Positions 48,101 to 60,060 of a DNA stretch of 64,000 bases are shown here, one piece after another (within the stretch, counting starts at the first letter, position 1; each line of letters opens with the position of its first letter). Under the pieces are notes generated by a model. That model was not told the origin of the DNA. It saw only the letters and a program-made list of their open reading frames with translations, and ran no database searches. Origin of the DNA: Branchiostoma lanceolatum. Lineage: Eukaryota; Chordata; Leptocardii; Amphioxiformes; Branchiostomatidae. A program made the position numbers and the translations under genes. The stretch lies in the NCBI RefSeq assembly GCF_035083965.1, contig NC_089729.1, forward strand, positions 18,215,964-18,279,963, in the 5' to 3' direction.

Positions 48101-51100
48101 AAATCTAGGCCAAGTGTAACTATGTTTGAAATATATTTGAAAGGAAAATTCAGGACGCTATAGGCTGATTCCTAAATGCCTAATATTCACATAGTACTAT
48201 GTACTAAACAAAACACGTTTGGATACATGTTTTGATACAGGTTAAGGTACAGATCCATTCAATATCTTTCTTACAAATCGTCCTATACTTTTTAGTCCGA
48301 ATCTGTAGCACCAGTAGTAGGTATTCAATTTTACGGAAAAGCACATACCAATGAAGTTGCTGATGAGTAGAGTCCAATTACCACATTTGCTGTCATACAC
48401 GTCGTGGTTAAAGCTATCGCAGCTCGAACTGATAGACCTATCAGAGGCACCTATATGTACAAACAACAACACTTTTGCATGTCTTCTTTTTCATATCCCT
48501 TATGCTAATACCCTACTTTTCTATAAACCAATCGAGTGTAATTGCTCAATCAAGTGTTTATTGTGATAATTAGCTTAACCCGCTGTTTTCAAATACTAGT
48601 AAATCATGTGACAATAATCAAACAAGAGTTCGGAGACCTCAGATCTTCGCAAAATATTATGATTATGCAAATGAATTGTACATTTGAATAATCTATGCTT
48701 GGCCATGTACAGTTTACCTGTCTTATACAGGTCAAAAATGTTAACAGTCCTATCATTTAACACTTAGAAGAATTATGGCACATTTTGCATTAATCATTCA
48801 AACCAGGGATTCATTTGCATAATTGATATCTGTTAGCTTCACCTTCAATAAACTACATACATGACATGTATTTGAGTCCTATAATGGAAAACACTGTAAA
48901 TCTTTCATCATAATGAATGCAAATTGTGTTTAATGGTGCATAATTTTTATTCTTATGTACATCTCTGTCTAAGCTGCATTCATACTAAGTATGATGGAAA
49001 TCCGTTGTTCCTTTCTTCAGTTATTCTCCTTGGCATAGTTTGACAACACCTGACACCGCCCCTGCAGTTCCAAAGCAATCGTCTAGGGAGCCCAAACCTA
49101 CACCACTTCTTCCTTGCATTACAAGCTAGCGGCCACTAAAAAATCAACACCATAGCACGTCCAGGTCAAAAGATACAAAAACAGAAGTTCTGCAGCAGTA
49201 GCAAGGTCACATACCAGGAGGTCCAAAATCGACCTTCACCTCTGTCTCCCCAACACCCACCCACATACAAAATATCATTGTAATCCATCCAGAGGTTCTT
49301 GAGGTATTCTAACTACAGTTGTCCGGAACCACCAACACACAGACAGGCAGAGACACACAGAAAGACAGACAGACGCACACACAGACACGCCAAAAACAAT
49401 ATCTGCATGGAGATAAAAAAATAAGAGGGTGATATGTTTGGAATCAGATTTCCAATGCAATCAAAGTATAGTGTTCAGGACTTTCGTATCTCTTTGCCTT
49501 TGTCTTGCCAGGCCTAAATCATCAGTCCAATGCCTATTCCAACATTCTAACGCAGGTAAAAAAATGTCAAAGCCAGGGTGAACGTTACACACTAAGCTAA
49601 AATAAATCCGGAAATTCTTCTTGCAAACGCACATCCACCCACGTAAGTGGATCGGTATCTTCCGGCAAAACATAGATATTTAGCAATAATTTCCGGCTGC
49701 TTGTAAAGATATACGGCTCTATTCCCAAAATACACAAATATATGATACGTTTCTACTGCGGTATTAGTCGTCGTTATCAGGTATTGCTTGTACATCACGG
49801 CTAACACCAGTGTGCTAGTTGAGACATGAGAATGCTTTCTGCCACGATGTTAGTCATCGCTATCGGATATCATACAGCTAAATGACGTTAACCAAAGAAG
49901 GCTTCATTTTCCAAAGATACCTTTATTACTTCATATTCGTGAACCCCACATAAATCCAACATGACATTCCAGTGTATTAGAAGAGGACTCGTTATCTTCA
50001 ACTTGACATATGACTTGAGGGTGTGTAATATAAAAGAGTGGCTGGGAAAGACGACGGTCCAGCTGATCAGACTGATGACCGCCAGAGCTAGAGCTGGAGA
50101 ATCTTTGTGGACAGACTGCGGCTATAGCTAGTAGCTATGGGACTAAGTGAATGATTGGATGGATGAACGAATGAATGAATGAATGTGAATTAATGTTAAA
50201 AGATTTACATGAAACACAGACGTTGTATCATTCATGTGTAATTTTCATTCACTCTGTAATAATGGCTGTGTGATGATAACGTTAATGTCCGGCTTTTCTT
50301 CGGTGAGCAGGGTGCCATATGGTCGATGCCTATAAACACTTCGTGAACGACCTCATTTGCTTCGCTCACTCGGTTAATTTATTGGCTATAGGAACTGACC
50401 ATGAAGTAAGATAAGAGAGTTTTGTCAAATATTTTTGAGTTTATGCAAACATTGTACTGTTGTAGCCTTACGTAAATCCGAGTTTGACTGTTCTATCATA
50501 AGTCTTTGGGGAGTTGTGCGACATGAAACGGGCCTGAAACCCCCCCCCCCCCTGGTCTGAATAGGGTTAAGCAATTGCTGTAACTTGTTGCTTTAAAAAA
50601 AGGCCATCAAAGGCATCCATTATAACTTCAGCGGATGTAGTGTTTGTCAGTACAATATGAAAAAAAATGCGAACAAAAGAAAGTATACATTACGTTGATT
50701 GACCAGACGGAGGGACCAAAAACAGCTGAAACAATATGTATTCCCATGACGGTACTATTCAGCTCTGGGCCTTCAATCCTGAAGACAAAAGAAGGGTAAA
50801 TAAAAAGGGAACAGCATAGGTGACAAATGTAATCAAACATAAAAAACACAATGCGATGGTCCTTCGCTTGATCGGGAAACTGTTATAATCACGGCGACAA
50901 ATTGAGTATAGGAATTATCAAATGTTTTAGTCTGAGCCTTTATCTGAATCAAGTCGAGTCAAGAACTTTTATCTGGTAATATTCGGCCTCCGTCAACACA
51001 TTAACCTCACTGCAAACACCATAATACTTCACGGAGGATTGTGTCTTTTAAGGACTCTTGTTTTGTTTTGTTTTGTTTCAGAAACTTAAAGTTCATCGTT

Positions 51101-54100
51101 TAAGCAAGTTTATTGGATTGAGCTGTGAGAAAGGCGGGTCCGGGCAGAAGTTGTCCGGGATGTCAAGTCGAGCGATTCCAGTAGTCCTGTCAAGCGTTCT
51201 GTTCGCGGGATTGGGCTTTGAGAAAGTCTGTGCGGCATGCTCAGGGGCTGGCGTTAGAATGAATGAATACCTCGTGTGCGGGGACCACCCACCAGAGTGT
51301 CAGACAGATAGCTTAGTAACTATGGCAACTGTCGCGGGAGGATTACGTGGGAAACGGCTAGTTCTCGCTTTACGTCAGAAACCCAGTTACATCGGCACCA
51401 TATAAACTATTATAGCATGCCTTTTACAATGAAAAATAATACCATATGCCACATCCATACATTAAAAGATTAAACCCCAGAGCTGCCCTTAGGAGTGCGT
51501 CAAAAAACGAAAATGCCAAAATGCCACTGCACAACACAATGACAGACGACACATTTCGGGGCGACCCACTCACTACATTAGCCATGGTGTTCTTTGAAAA
51601 GCGTGATCATAACAAACGAGACACCTTTTTTAAGCAACATGTACAAGCTTGTTTATAATATAACACATAATGCTAATCATTGAACACAACAGTGTGATCT
51701 CATGTAGCCAATAAATGCACGGCCATAACCAAGGAAACAATGTGGAATCATTGCAGAAGGCATCATATAAACCTTTCATTGTTATATTTTATACTACATT
51801 ACAACGCAATTTGCCACTCAGTGACGTAGATATATAACTAGTTAACTGATCAAATGTTTTTCTTAAGTGCATATTGGATTCATGTCTGTTTAGATCTCCA
51901 TATCTATATGGTTTCATAGAGTTCCATATTGATGATTTGATTGTAATACAAACATTTCAACACATTTTCCAATTTGAATTGATCCTGGTGGTCAGCTGCC
52001 TTTACTTTCCATCGGGAAAAGAAGTAATATTACTACTTACCACCCATATGAGAATGTCCCTGTCAGGTATTGACTCCAGTTCATAGAGTAGAAGAAAAAG
52101 GCGATGATAGTCAACGACAAAAACATCCATCCTGGTTCCTCTCCCATTTTCATTGCGCAGATTGTTGCAATGCGCGTGGAAACTAATAAGCAGAAAAGAG
52201 AAGAAATCACAATCAAAGAATATGATGTTGTGTAAAAATTTTATTGCACGTAGATCATCATAACATTAAGTCGTGACAAAACGTGTGGCGTCGTTTGGCG
52301 CAAGTGGTAGAGCGCACGGCTGTCAAACAATGGGACCCGGGATCTAATCCCAGGTTGTGTCCAGAGACATGTCCGAACTTGCGCCCCGACGTTGTGCCCT
52401 TGGGCACGACTTTCCTCACTTCACTCAGGTGTAAATGGGTTAGGGTTAGGGACGTCCCTCGGATAGGACGTTAAATGGAGGTCCCGTGTTTGAGGAGAGT
52501 CACATCTTTAGCACGTAAAATAACCCACCACATCTTTCGAAAAAGAGTACGGGCATGCCCCGGTGTGAGTGGATCAAAACATTCCGGCCTTAATGGGGTA
52601 GGGAATTTCCCGAGCAGCCTTCGTAACCCCTGCTTCTCATAATGGGTCAGTGAAGTCATGCTTGTCTCGAGCATTGATGTTTCTGACCTAGGGCGAAGAG
52701 ATGCTGCTACAGTAAGAATTAGTTCAGTGCTTTGATGAGTGCCCCCCTACGGCCTTGCACTGAGCGAGTTCGTTAAAAAATCATTACAGGCAACGTAGCA
52801 TAAGGACACACACATTTCTTCCTAACACAAAAAAAGATAGACTTGCATTAACTGTGCAGACGATGCTCTTATATGCATAAAAAAGGTCTATAATGTTCCT
52901 TTTGCAGAATGCTAGGCCGAAATCTTTCACTCACGCCACTTCTTTGCGAGTCCAACAGCTATCACTGCTTGAAAAAGACCATAGCACGTCTAGAACGAGG
53001 GATATGAACACCGAACGTCTTGCTGCAGTACCATTGAAAGCCGCTTAGGGCCCAAAATCTAGTCGTTTCTTTATTTTGGCAGCACCTACTAACATGTTAA
53101 ATATAGTAAAGATTCGTATAATAGAACTTATCGAATTTTGCTGGTCATAAACAGACAGACAAACCTTATTTTGGAAGGTAATAAAGTTGACTCTGCAGTC
53201 AACACAAAAAGCTGCTATTGGGCGAAACATGGTAAACAAATTAAATTGACATGACCATGTCATGTCCAGAACGCGAGATATAGAAGCAGGAAGTTCTGTT
53301 GCAGTACCAAAGGAAGTCATCAGGTGGTTAAGGCAGGCTTGTCCTACTTTTCGCCGACACCTTTCCATATACCAAATATTATCTAGGATCCATAATTAGC
53401 TCCTCTAGTTAAGCTATCCACAAACAAAATGTTCAACCTACAATCCTACACAGTGTGTCAAGATCAAAATCTCTGGGCAAAGTTAAAAAGCGCAATATAA
53501 CGTGTCTGAATGATCTCATCAGATGACGTGAATGACTAAATGACGAATTCCTTTATTCACAACGACAAATTTAACCCTATCTAGACGGGGGGGGGGGGCA
53601 AAAATGCCCGCGGCAACTTTGACATCGTATAACTGCCAAACGACGTATGGTAGGACAACAAAACTTGGTGACTTTTCCTATAAGTTTAGTTGGCAACAAT
53701 ATTATGATAAAAGTATAAGTTTATCATTTTTCGTGTTGCCATTGCAACGGCTAACTGAAGAGGCATTTTATGCAAATTTCACTAATTTCGATTTAAACAT
53801 AGTTGTTTCCAGTGTTTTATTGCTCAACCACACTAGTTTCTTATATGTATAACATCATATGTAATCTAATGTAACTGTCATTATTCAAAATTCATAAATT
53901 ATGCTAATTTGATGACGTCATCGCTCAAAAGCCAAGATGGCGGACAGGATCATTATTTTCAGTATAAACAGGCTTTTTCGCCTTTTAATTCGTCATAACC
54001 TGAAATTTTCTTAACCAGAAACATTCAGATTATTTTTTATCTATTTTGGTTGTTATTTTGGGTCATAAATGGGAAAAAAGTATTTTTTAAAATTTCAAAA

Positions 54101-57100
54101 TGGCCGATCCAAGATGGCGGATCCCAGGGGGTCGCTAACAACACATGACGTCATCGTTCGACGTCATTTTGACGCTCACTTCGTCACCACTGACTTCAAA
54201 TGTCTTGGCATACCCTTAAATCAGTAATACGCACTATTTTGTCTAATACTTAGATATTATGGGAATTCCCTATTTAGCCAATAAAATCACACCGATGACG
54301 TCATAATTACGTCATATTACGTCATAACGTCACCAAAATTACAGGAGATATAAAACTTTGCGTGAAAATCACTCCCTGCAAATTTGGTGATGATACGGCA
54401 TACCGTTCGGAAGTTATGATGGGGGGGGGGGGTCGAAAGAGCTAAGTCTAAAAAAAAGCCCGGTCTAGCTAGATAGGGTTAATAGCCGACTTTGGACGAC
54501 CGCCTGTCATCTGCTTCAGGGCAATTCTGACTGGTTTACTTTGCACTGCAGCTAGGTGCCACTGCGAACAATGCGGTTCCAAACGATTGAAGACAATTTG
54601 TTACTTGACAACATACAATATATGTATATGACAGCATATACTTTTGAGTCTGCATTGTGTCCTTATCATTGCTCAACAATGTTTATGTATGTGACAATAC
54701 TTTACGTTTGGGACCTCATTGTTAGATATGTGGTTGTGAATACAGAACTTTGTAATTCCAAAGAAAATGTCAGCCATGGATCCTGCTATTGAGATCCTAT
54801 ATAAAACTTTTAGCTTACCATATGCGATACTTCAATGAATGTACCATTATCTTTGCCTTAGATTCTCACCTATTGATATGGCGTCACAGCCATGGTCGAA
54901 AAGATTCCCAAGCGGCGTGGCGCTTCCTGTTCGGCGCGCCTGTATACCATCGATGTGGTCCAAAGTGTGATAAAGGAACGCTCCCAAGGCGAATAACAAA
55001 TACACCCACGCTGGGGCCTGTACATTGAATACAAAGGTAGGAAAAACAAACGAAACACTTACAAGTCACTATAAACTGTGTGATTAAGTCGTGGGTCAAT
55101 CAGTTAGGCCCTGTTCATATGCTTCGGTCCCAATTGGAAAAATGGGGCCCCAATGTACTATTTAGGAACTAGAATTATAGTTCGTGGCCTTTTTTTTCAT
55201 GAATTCGTCCGGATCATCTTAATTCATTTTCCTATCAGCAAAATGTGACTCCCAAAGCGGTGAATCAACTGTTGTCGACCGCAGAAATCTTTGACATGTA
55301 ACCCAGAATGCATCTCACTTATCATGCGCATGCGCAGTTTGAATCATAACAGTCGCGTAGAACATGGTTTGTTTCAGTCTGATAATTCCTTGGTGATTTT
55401 GACAATAAAAAGGCAATGAATGGGTTATATGATAAAAATGATAAAGTCACTACACTCGGTGGACTATTTAGGAAATAGAATAGGCACTATATACAGGCCT
55501 CTGGTCGGGATATTAATCTTTTACGTACAAACCGGATTGATAGGCTGACACAAAAGTTAGGGCTGCTCATAGGAAAGCATGTTGAAATACACTGAAACAA
55601 GTCATCATAAAAGTACTAACCCAAATTTCAATCTTAAAAACTCTGGTCCACTAGAAAGTCACAAAGGTCTACTTAAAAATGCAAAAAAAAGCAGAAGGTT
55701 GTTCAGCTCAAACTCCGAGGAAAGCTACCCCAGATTTCTGATGTATCCATCCGCATGACCCAACAACTCACATGTCTTTACCCCAGATAAAATGGTGAAC
55801 TGGACAAATTTCAACCAAAATGGGAAAGCTTAGACCCTACCTGTTCCTTCTTACCGGCAGATCTCTAAAGTCTCCAGATTGAGGCAAACTTTTCAAGCGA
55901 AAGAAGGATTTTCAAGGATTTTAGCTGGCGGTTTCCATTTTGAGACCTCCACTGCGCAACTCAACTTTTGGGTCAGCCCTAATGGCCAGCAACCTTTATC
56001 AAAACACGAGTAGTGTTACCAGATATCTCACCTCTTCCCGTGCTGTAGGGCAGTAGTACATAAGCAGCAGTGACGGCACCATCTCGAATGTCAGTCCCAA
56101 AAGTGTGATGAGGTTTGGCGCCACCCAGTACGGAACTCTTTCTCCAAGCCAGTCCCAAAATGGCTGTGGATATGCAATGATGGAACCGTGATTTTAAGGG
56201 AAATTGACATCAGAAAAGGACATATAGCCACCAGCCAAAAAAAAAATCAAGACCGTATAGCACGTCCAGGTCAAAAGATAGAAAAAACGGAAGTTCTGCT
56301 GCAGTACTAGGATCACATACTAGGGGGCCCAAAATCAACCTTAGACTTTGTCTCGTCAACACCTACATACCAAGTATCATCATAATTCATTCAGAGGTTC
56401 TCGAGTTATGCTGACTACAAAAATCCGGTAACACATAAAGACAGACACAAACACACACACACAGACACACCCGAAACAATATCTCTATTTTTCACGAAAG
56501 TAAATTCTTAGTTTACTTCTACATCTGTGGTATTGTTGTTCCCTACGGGAAAAAGGCTTAGATAGCTTCTGGTGGTTGTCTAAGCCCGCTGTGTACATGT
56601 TACGTTTGTATAAAAATGTGCATATACATGATAGGAGATCGTTCCAAATGTGCCTCGAATGCATCAAATTGGTCATTTATACGCTGATTATATGTTTCAT
56701 GCTGTTTATATTTCAATTATGCAGTGTTTTACGAGGCAAGGACACTGTAAAACTGCACTTTAATGCAATTTCAAGGACCCAGTAAGGACTGCAAGTTTGA
56801 TTGAACAATAAAGTTTTAAGTTTGAATTCAAGTATTTCTGTCATCCAGCTTCTATATGCAATTTAAGACATTTATGAGTGAGTTTTTCGAACGTCCGGGG
56901 TGTCAAGCCTATCCGTACTTTGCTTGCATATTGTATATAGTAGCTGTCATCATAGTCGTGGGAAGAGCCACTGACGATAGCTGGAGGTCCTGACATTTCC
57001 GGTTGGCTTCCCGCACGGAACCGATTTCGACCTGGTTTCTAGGCATCAGATATATCTTCGGACACGACTGTATGAACCTAGTTACGAGATGTTAACCTTA

Positions 57101-57359
57101 GATACACGAACACCACCATAAAAACTTAGTAGACGTTCTGCATACGTGTTTCATGCCTCACATGCCTCCCTGAACATACAATGTAAAATCCAGCACCCCC
57201 TCCTAATCCTCCAATATTGAAGAACAACAAACTTACCTGCAAGAGAGGACTCAAGAGCGAGGCTCCTCGGCCTTCCGACACGTATTTATATTCGTCTAGG
57301 CTCTTTAGCTGAGCCGCGTTCAAGGTGGGCTGGTTCATTCTTAGAAGAAAATTGATCAT
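45181..57359 (-). CDS. Choline/ethanolamine phosphotransferase-like, copy 2 (inverted paralogue)
   Basis: Exons in gene order: 57237-57359, 56032-56163, 54870-55017, 52041-52182, 50694-50778, 48349-48450, 47703-47861, 46407-46532, 45181-45318. They give 1155 nt, 384 residues, with all junctions GT/AG and phases identical to copy 1. The catalytic motif is intact ([10 protein letters not shown] then GNLFDHGCD, about residues 105-130). Compared with copy 1, exon 1 carries two extra residues and exon 6 one extra codon. Exons 3-6 carry many substitutions, for example nine of 48 residues in exon 4. Exon 7 encodes an identical peptide, exon 8 differs by one residue and exon 9 is identical in nucleotide sequence. 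No disabling change was seen, so it is probably functional. Several introns are longer than in copy 1 because of later insertions. Expected role as for copy 1: membrane-bound transfer of a phosphobase from a CDP-alcohol to diacylglycerol. Confidence 0.92.
46931..47286. mobile_element. piggyBac-type MITE flanked by TTAA, in intron 7 of phosphotransferase copy 2
   Basis: TTAA lies at 46927-46930 and 47287-47290. The ends are AGGCAACCAAAGCAATATTA and its inverted partner CCTAATATTGCTTTGGTTGC. It is homologous to 4554-4881. The matching intron of copy 1 is only 289 bp and lacks it, so it probably inserted after duplication. Confidence 0.8.
48660..49400 (-). repeat. Dispersed repeat R, counterpart in intron 5 of copy 2
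   Basis: Inverted match of 33545-34200 with small indels, ending toward a run of short GACAGACA repeats (49341-49390). It shows the element was present before the arms duplicated. Confidence 0.6.
51058..51420 (+). other. Insert unique to copy 2 intron 4, with a 116-codon open frame
   Basis: Between shared flanks (near 31690 in copy 1) copy 2 has about 340 extra, more GC-rich bases. On the plus strand an ORF runs from about 51058 to 51405, after a TTTGTTTTGTTTCAG tract that resembles a splice acceptor. The product ([20 protein letters not shown] and on) has a CxxC and further cysteines but resembles nothing I know. It could be part of an unknown transposable element or a captured gene fragment. 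I assign no function. Confidence 0.35.
52282..52785 (+). mobile_element. tRNA-derived SINE (second family) in intron 3 of copy 2
   Basis: Head GGCGTCGTTTGGCGCAAGTG (A-box region) and GGGATCTAATCCCAGG (B box), then the same body as 38950-39291. At the matching place in copy 1 the flanks CGTGACAAAAC and ATTACAGGCAACG are joined directly (reverse complement of about 30790-30815). The SINE therefore inserted in copy 2 after duplication. Confidence 0.8.
53575..54478. mobile_element. TTAA-flanked DNA element in intron 3 of copy 2 (empty site in copy 1)
   Basis: Ends CCCTATCTAGAC and CTAGCTAGATAGGG are inverted, each next to a G-run, with TTAA at 53571-53574 and 54479-54482. Copy 1 has a single TTAA (CTATTGTTAAATTTGTCG, near 30235-30252) at the same intronic place. 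This proves insertion after the duplication and supports a piggyBac-like target. An ORF at 53604-53852 is not recognised. Confidence 0.85.
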
Positions 57360-57955
57360 TATGGAATCTTTTGATGATCACGCTAATAAGCAGGTGCAAC
57401 ACGCTCTATCAAACACCTTTGTAAGTGACGTGGTGCGCATGCGCCTCAAGGATAAATCCACTGATCAATCAAAAGGCGGCTTGACGTTTCTAACAGAAAC
57501 CCCTTAGGTCTCTTCTGGCAAATGGTGTGACTTCAGCCAGAAACAGCGCCGTATAAGTAATCTTAAGTCACAATGGGACCTTTTTATAAACCCCGGCTGT
57601 TTGCGTTGCAAGCTTTGTTTGCGCAATTGCCAACCTTTGATATCACAATCCATTGATTACTTCATGCGTGACATTTTAAATTAGGTCAACGACCTACAGG
57701 ATGGGTCTCTTTGACTGTCATGAGTTGGCAAATTATGCGACACAGCAAATTTTAATGGTATACCTTCTCTGAACTTCAGTTCGAAATTCAGTTCAAAATT
57801 TTCAAAATTCAACCCTCTGAGATGACAGTTCCTATATTTTGAGGATTTCAAAGTAAGAATCGAAGGCTGTCGTTAACAGTGCTGACAAGTTCACTCAGAC
57901 AAGTGAAAATGCATTAATGATTTTTTTTCGGCCACCTCTGAGTGTGTTTCTGCAG

Positions 57956-59277
57956 CGGCCTACGGACTTGTTACTTAGAGAAATTCTAACATTTTGTTTT
58001 ATAAAGGTAACATTACTACATGTAGCTGGCAGAACGTAAAAGGGCCGTTTACCTTACCGCGCAAGGTCTATAGTCGTTCTCGTATGTGGCAGCGTAGAAA
58101 ACGCGTTTAGTGGAGAGCAGGAAGGTCACTTATGTTCCCGCCAAGAAAAGCCTCGTAAGGCCCGATAGTACCTTGCAGTTCAAAAGGGACTAGGTTTAAA
58201 ATCTCAATCTATGGCCATCTGTGGTCCAAGACGGCCAGTTACCATCCTTAACTTTATCGATGGTAAGACAATCTGACTAGAACGTGCAGCAGATACCCGT
58301 CTCGCCAGTCGGGTACTGGTCGTCAGGTACCGAAATCGATATGGGTCTCACGATTACAGTATTGGAGGGGTGTACAGGGTGCGTCTTGAACTCTGGTGAC
58401 CGAAGTGACCACCCGTTGAACCGTACACCTTATCTACAGTTAATTAATACAAAGTTGTTCTTATTATAAGGAGAGTTGACAACCAAGAAGGGACGAAATG
58501 CCCATCAAATTGTCACCAAAAATGTCAATTTCGGATGATTCGTGTTACTCTATTTGCATGTTTTGCGCCCAATCAAAAGTTCGGAAGTTGCATTCCTTCG
58601 CCATGTTTGGTAGAGGGCGTAACAGGAAAAGTTTGAGGATAAAAGTTGAAACTTTGGTTAGATGGTCGGAGTCACCATCAGATCACGATACCATCTCGAC
58701 ACAAGGGGCAGAGAAGGGTAAGGCAGTCCCGTCCGCTCCCGGGTGTGGCTCCCGAGCCGGGATTTTACCATCAGGGTGGGCTGCTGGCGTCTGAACTATG
58801 GTTAGCCAAGAAAGGAACTGTACGATCTGACCAAGTTGTAACCGTTGTGAAGTCGTCTACCATGACGCGGTGCCACTGAGATACTGTTCCGTTCTTGTAC
58901 CGTCTTTCGAATGATTCGACAGGAATAAACCTTATTAACCTGGAACTCAGTCTCCTTGCCTTTGCTCTCGGACACGACAACAGGAGCCAGGCTACGTTCT
59001 GTTACCTCTTTTCACTTACGTAAAGCTGGGTGGAGTTGGGCTAGCTATAGTAGTTGGCTACACCAAGTTTAAGGTGTTCTATTGACTTGGCTTCAACCAG
59101 ATCGAATGTTTTAGGGAAATTTTTCCTTGTGTTCCAGGATTGAATAACCATGGCTGACCCACATTTCACGCGACCCATGATAACAGTGGATTTGGATTTT
59201 ACTGGAATTGCAACAGTGCAATACACGTGCCTGAAATAAAAGTGAAATAGAATTGAATTGCATTTTATATATGTTAT
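57956..59277. other. Unique-looking spacer between copy 2 and the SINE
   Basis: No gene recognised. Open frames (for example 58498-58794) have no family resemblance. The stretch at 58680-59000 is more GC-rich than its neighbours and could be an unrecognised repeat. 60061-61060 is likewise featureless to me. Confidence 0.4.
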
Positions 59278-59278
59278 A

Positions 59279-59590
59279 AGGGGTGTCCCTGTGGTGTAGT
59301 GGTCTGCGCCTTTGCTACTCTGCCACATCTGGTTCAAATTACTTGGACCAGAAGGTCTGGGGTTCAAGCCCCACGTAGGGCACCTCTGGACAAGAGGCGC
59401 ATTAAGTCATACCAAAGACTTTATAAAAATGGTACATACTTATGAAACAGTATGGAAGTTAAACACACTACACTGCCAGTGGACTAGCCCCCTGCTGCAG
59501 TGATTGCACCACAGTGTGGCCCCAGGGCTATGAAACGGAGATGGGCACCGCCCTATACATCAATTATGGTGTTGGAGGATTTTAACTTAA
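59279..59590 (+). mobile_element. tRNA-derived SINE, same family as 8597-8892
   Basis: Head GTCCCTGTGGTGTAGTGGTC (A box) then GGGGTTCAAGCCCC (B box). The body runs through GACAAGAGGCGCATTAAGTC to TATGGTGTTGGAGGATTTTA. It matches the minus-strand element at 8597-8892 along most of its length. It is a retroposon and not a functional tRNA gene, because the acceptor stem does not close. Confidence 0.77.
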
Positions 59591-59677
59591 CTAATATGCA
59601 TCTGTAATCACAATTCTATCATTTCTCCGGGAAGGAGGATGACCTTCTTCTGGGAGTATTGGAAATGCTTTTGTTTG

Positions 59678-60060
59678 CGTGTTCCCAGCTAGAACTCCCG
59701 ATCCTGTTGTCGCATTGGTGTGTAACTTGGTATATCGTTTGCCTGGTTGGGCGTGGTGATGCACGATGCCTTTGTTACACCGTAACTACTTTTATCGTCA
59801 ATGCAATATCGTAATTGCACCCCTATAATTAATGGCGTGTGCCACTGCCCTGCCATAGAGACCATGCTATAATCCGTTCCGCTTGGCTAGAATACTTCAT
59901 GCAGATACGGGGTATATATCTTCCCTGCTTGCTGTGATCGTATAGTCACTGTTACATTGTAAAATAGACAACGTGCATCACCACACGCAACCTAGCAAAC
60001 GATATACAAAGTAACATACCAATGCGGCAACGGGAATTGTGAGTTCTAGCTGCGAACACG
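59678..60060. mobile_element. Foldback element with about 90-bp inverted arms
   Basis: The left arm (59678-59770: CGTGTTCCCAGCTAGAAC ... GTGGTGATGCACG) is the near complement of the right arm (59971-60060: CGTGCATCACCACACGCAAC ... TTCTAGCTGCGAACACG). The loop is about 200 bp. Long arms and no coding suggest a foldback MITE. Confidence 0.65.

Larger units (their letters stand above)
42905..57955 (-). repeat. Right arm of large inverted duplication (contains phosphotransferase copy 2)
   Basis: Reverse-complement counterpart of 23437-38486. The outer boundary near 57955 falls just after CGGCCACCTCTGAGTG, and the inner boundary is near 42905-42950 beside a CT microsatellite. The arm carries extra elements absent from the left arm: a TTAA-flanked element at 53575-54478, a SINE at 52282-52785, a TTAA MITE at 46931-47286 and an unidentified insert at about 51075-51415. 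The spacer between the arms is about 4.4 kb. Confidence 0.85.

Noticed and set aside
52286..52360. Possible tRNA gene (GGCGTCGTTTGGCGCAAGTGG)
   Set aside because: Same reasoning; repeated in inverted orientation at 38950-39291 with a common SINE body.
59279..59360. Possible tRNA gene
   Set aside because: Has A and B boxes, but the acceptor and anticodon stems do not form and a shared SINE body follows; a retroposon head.
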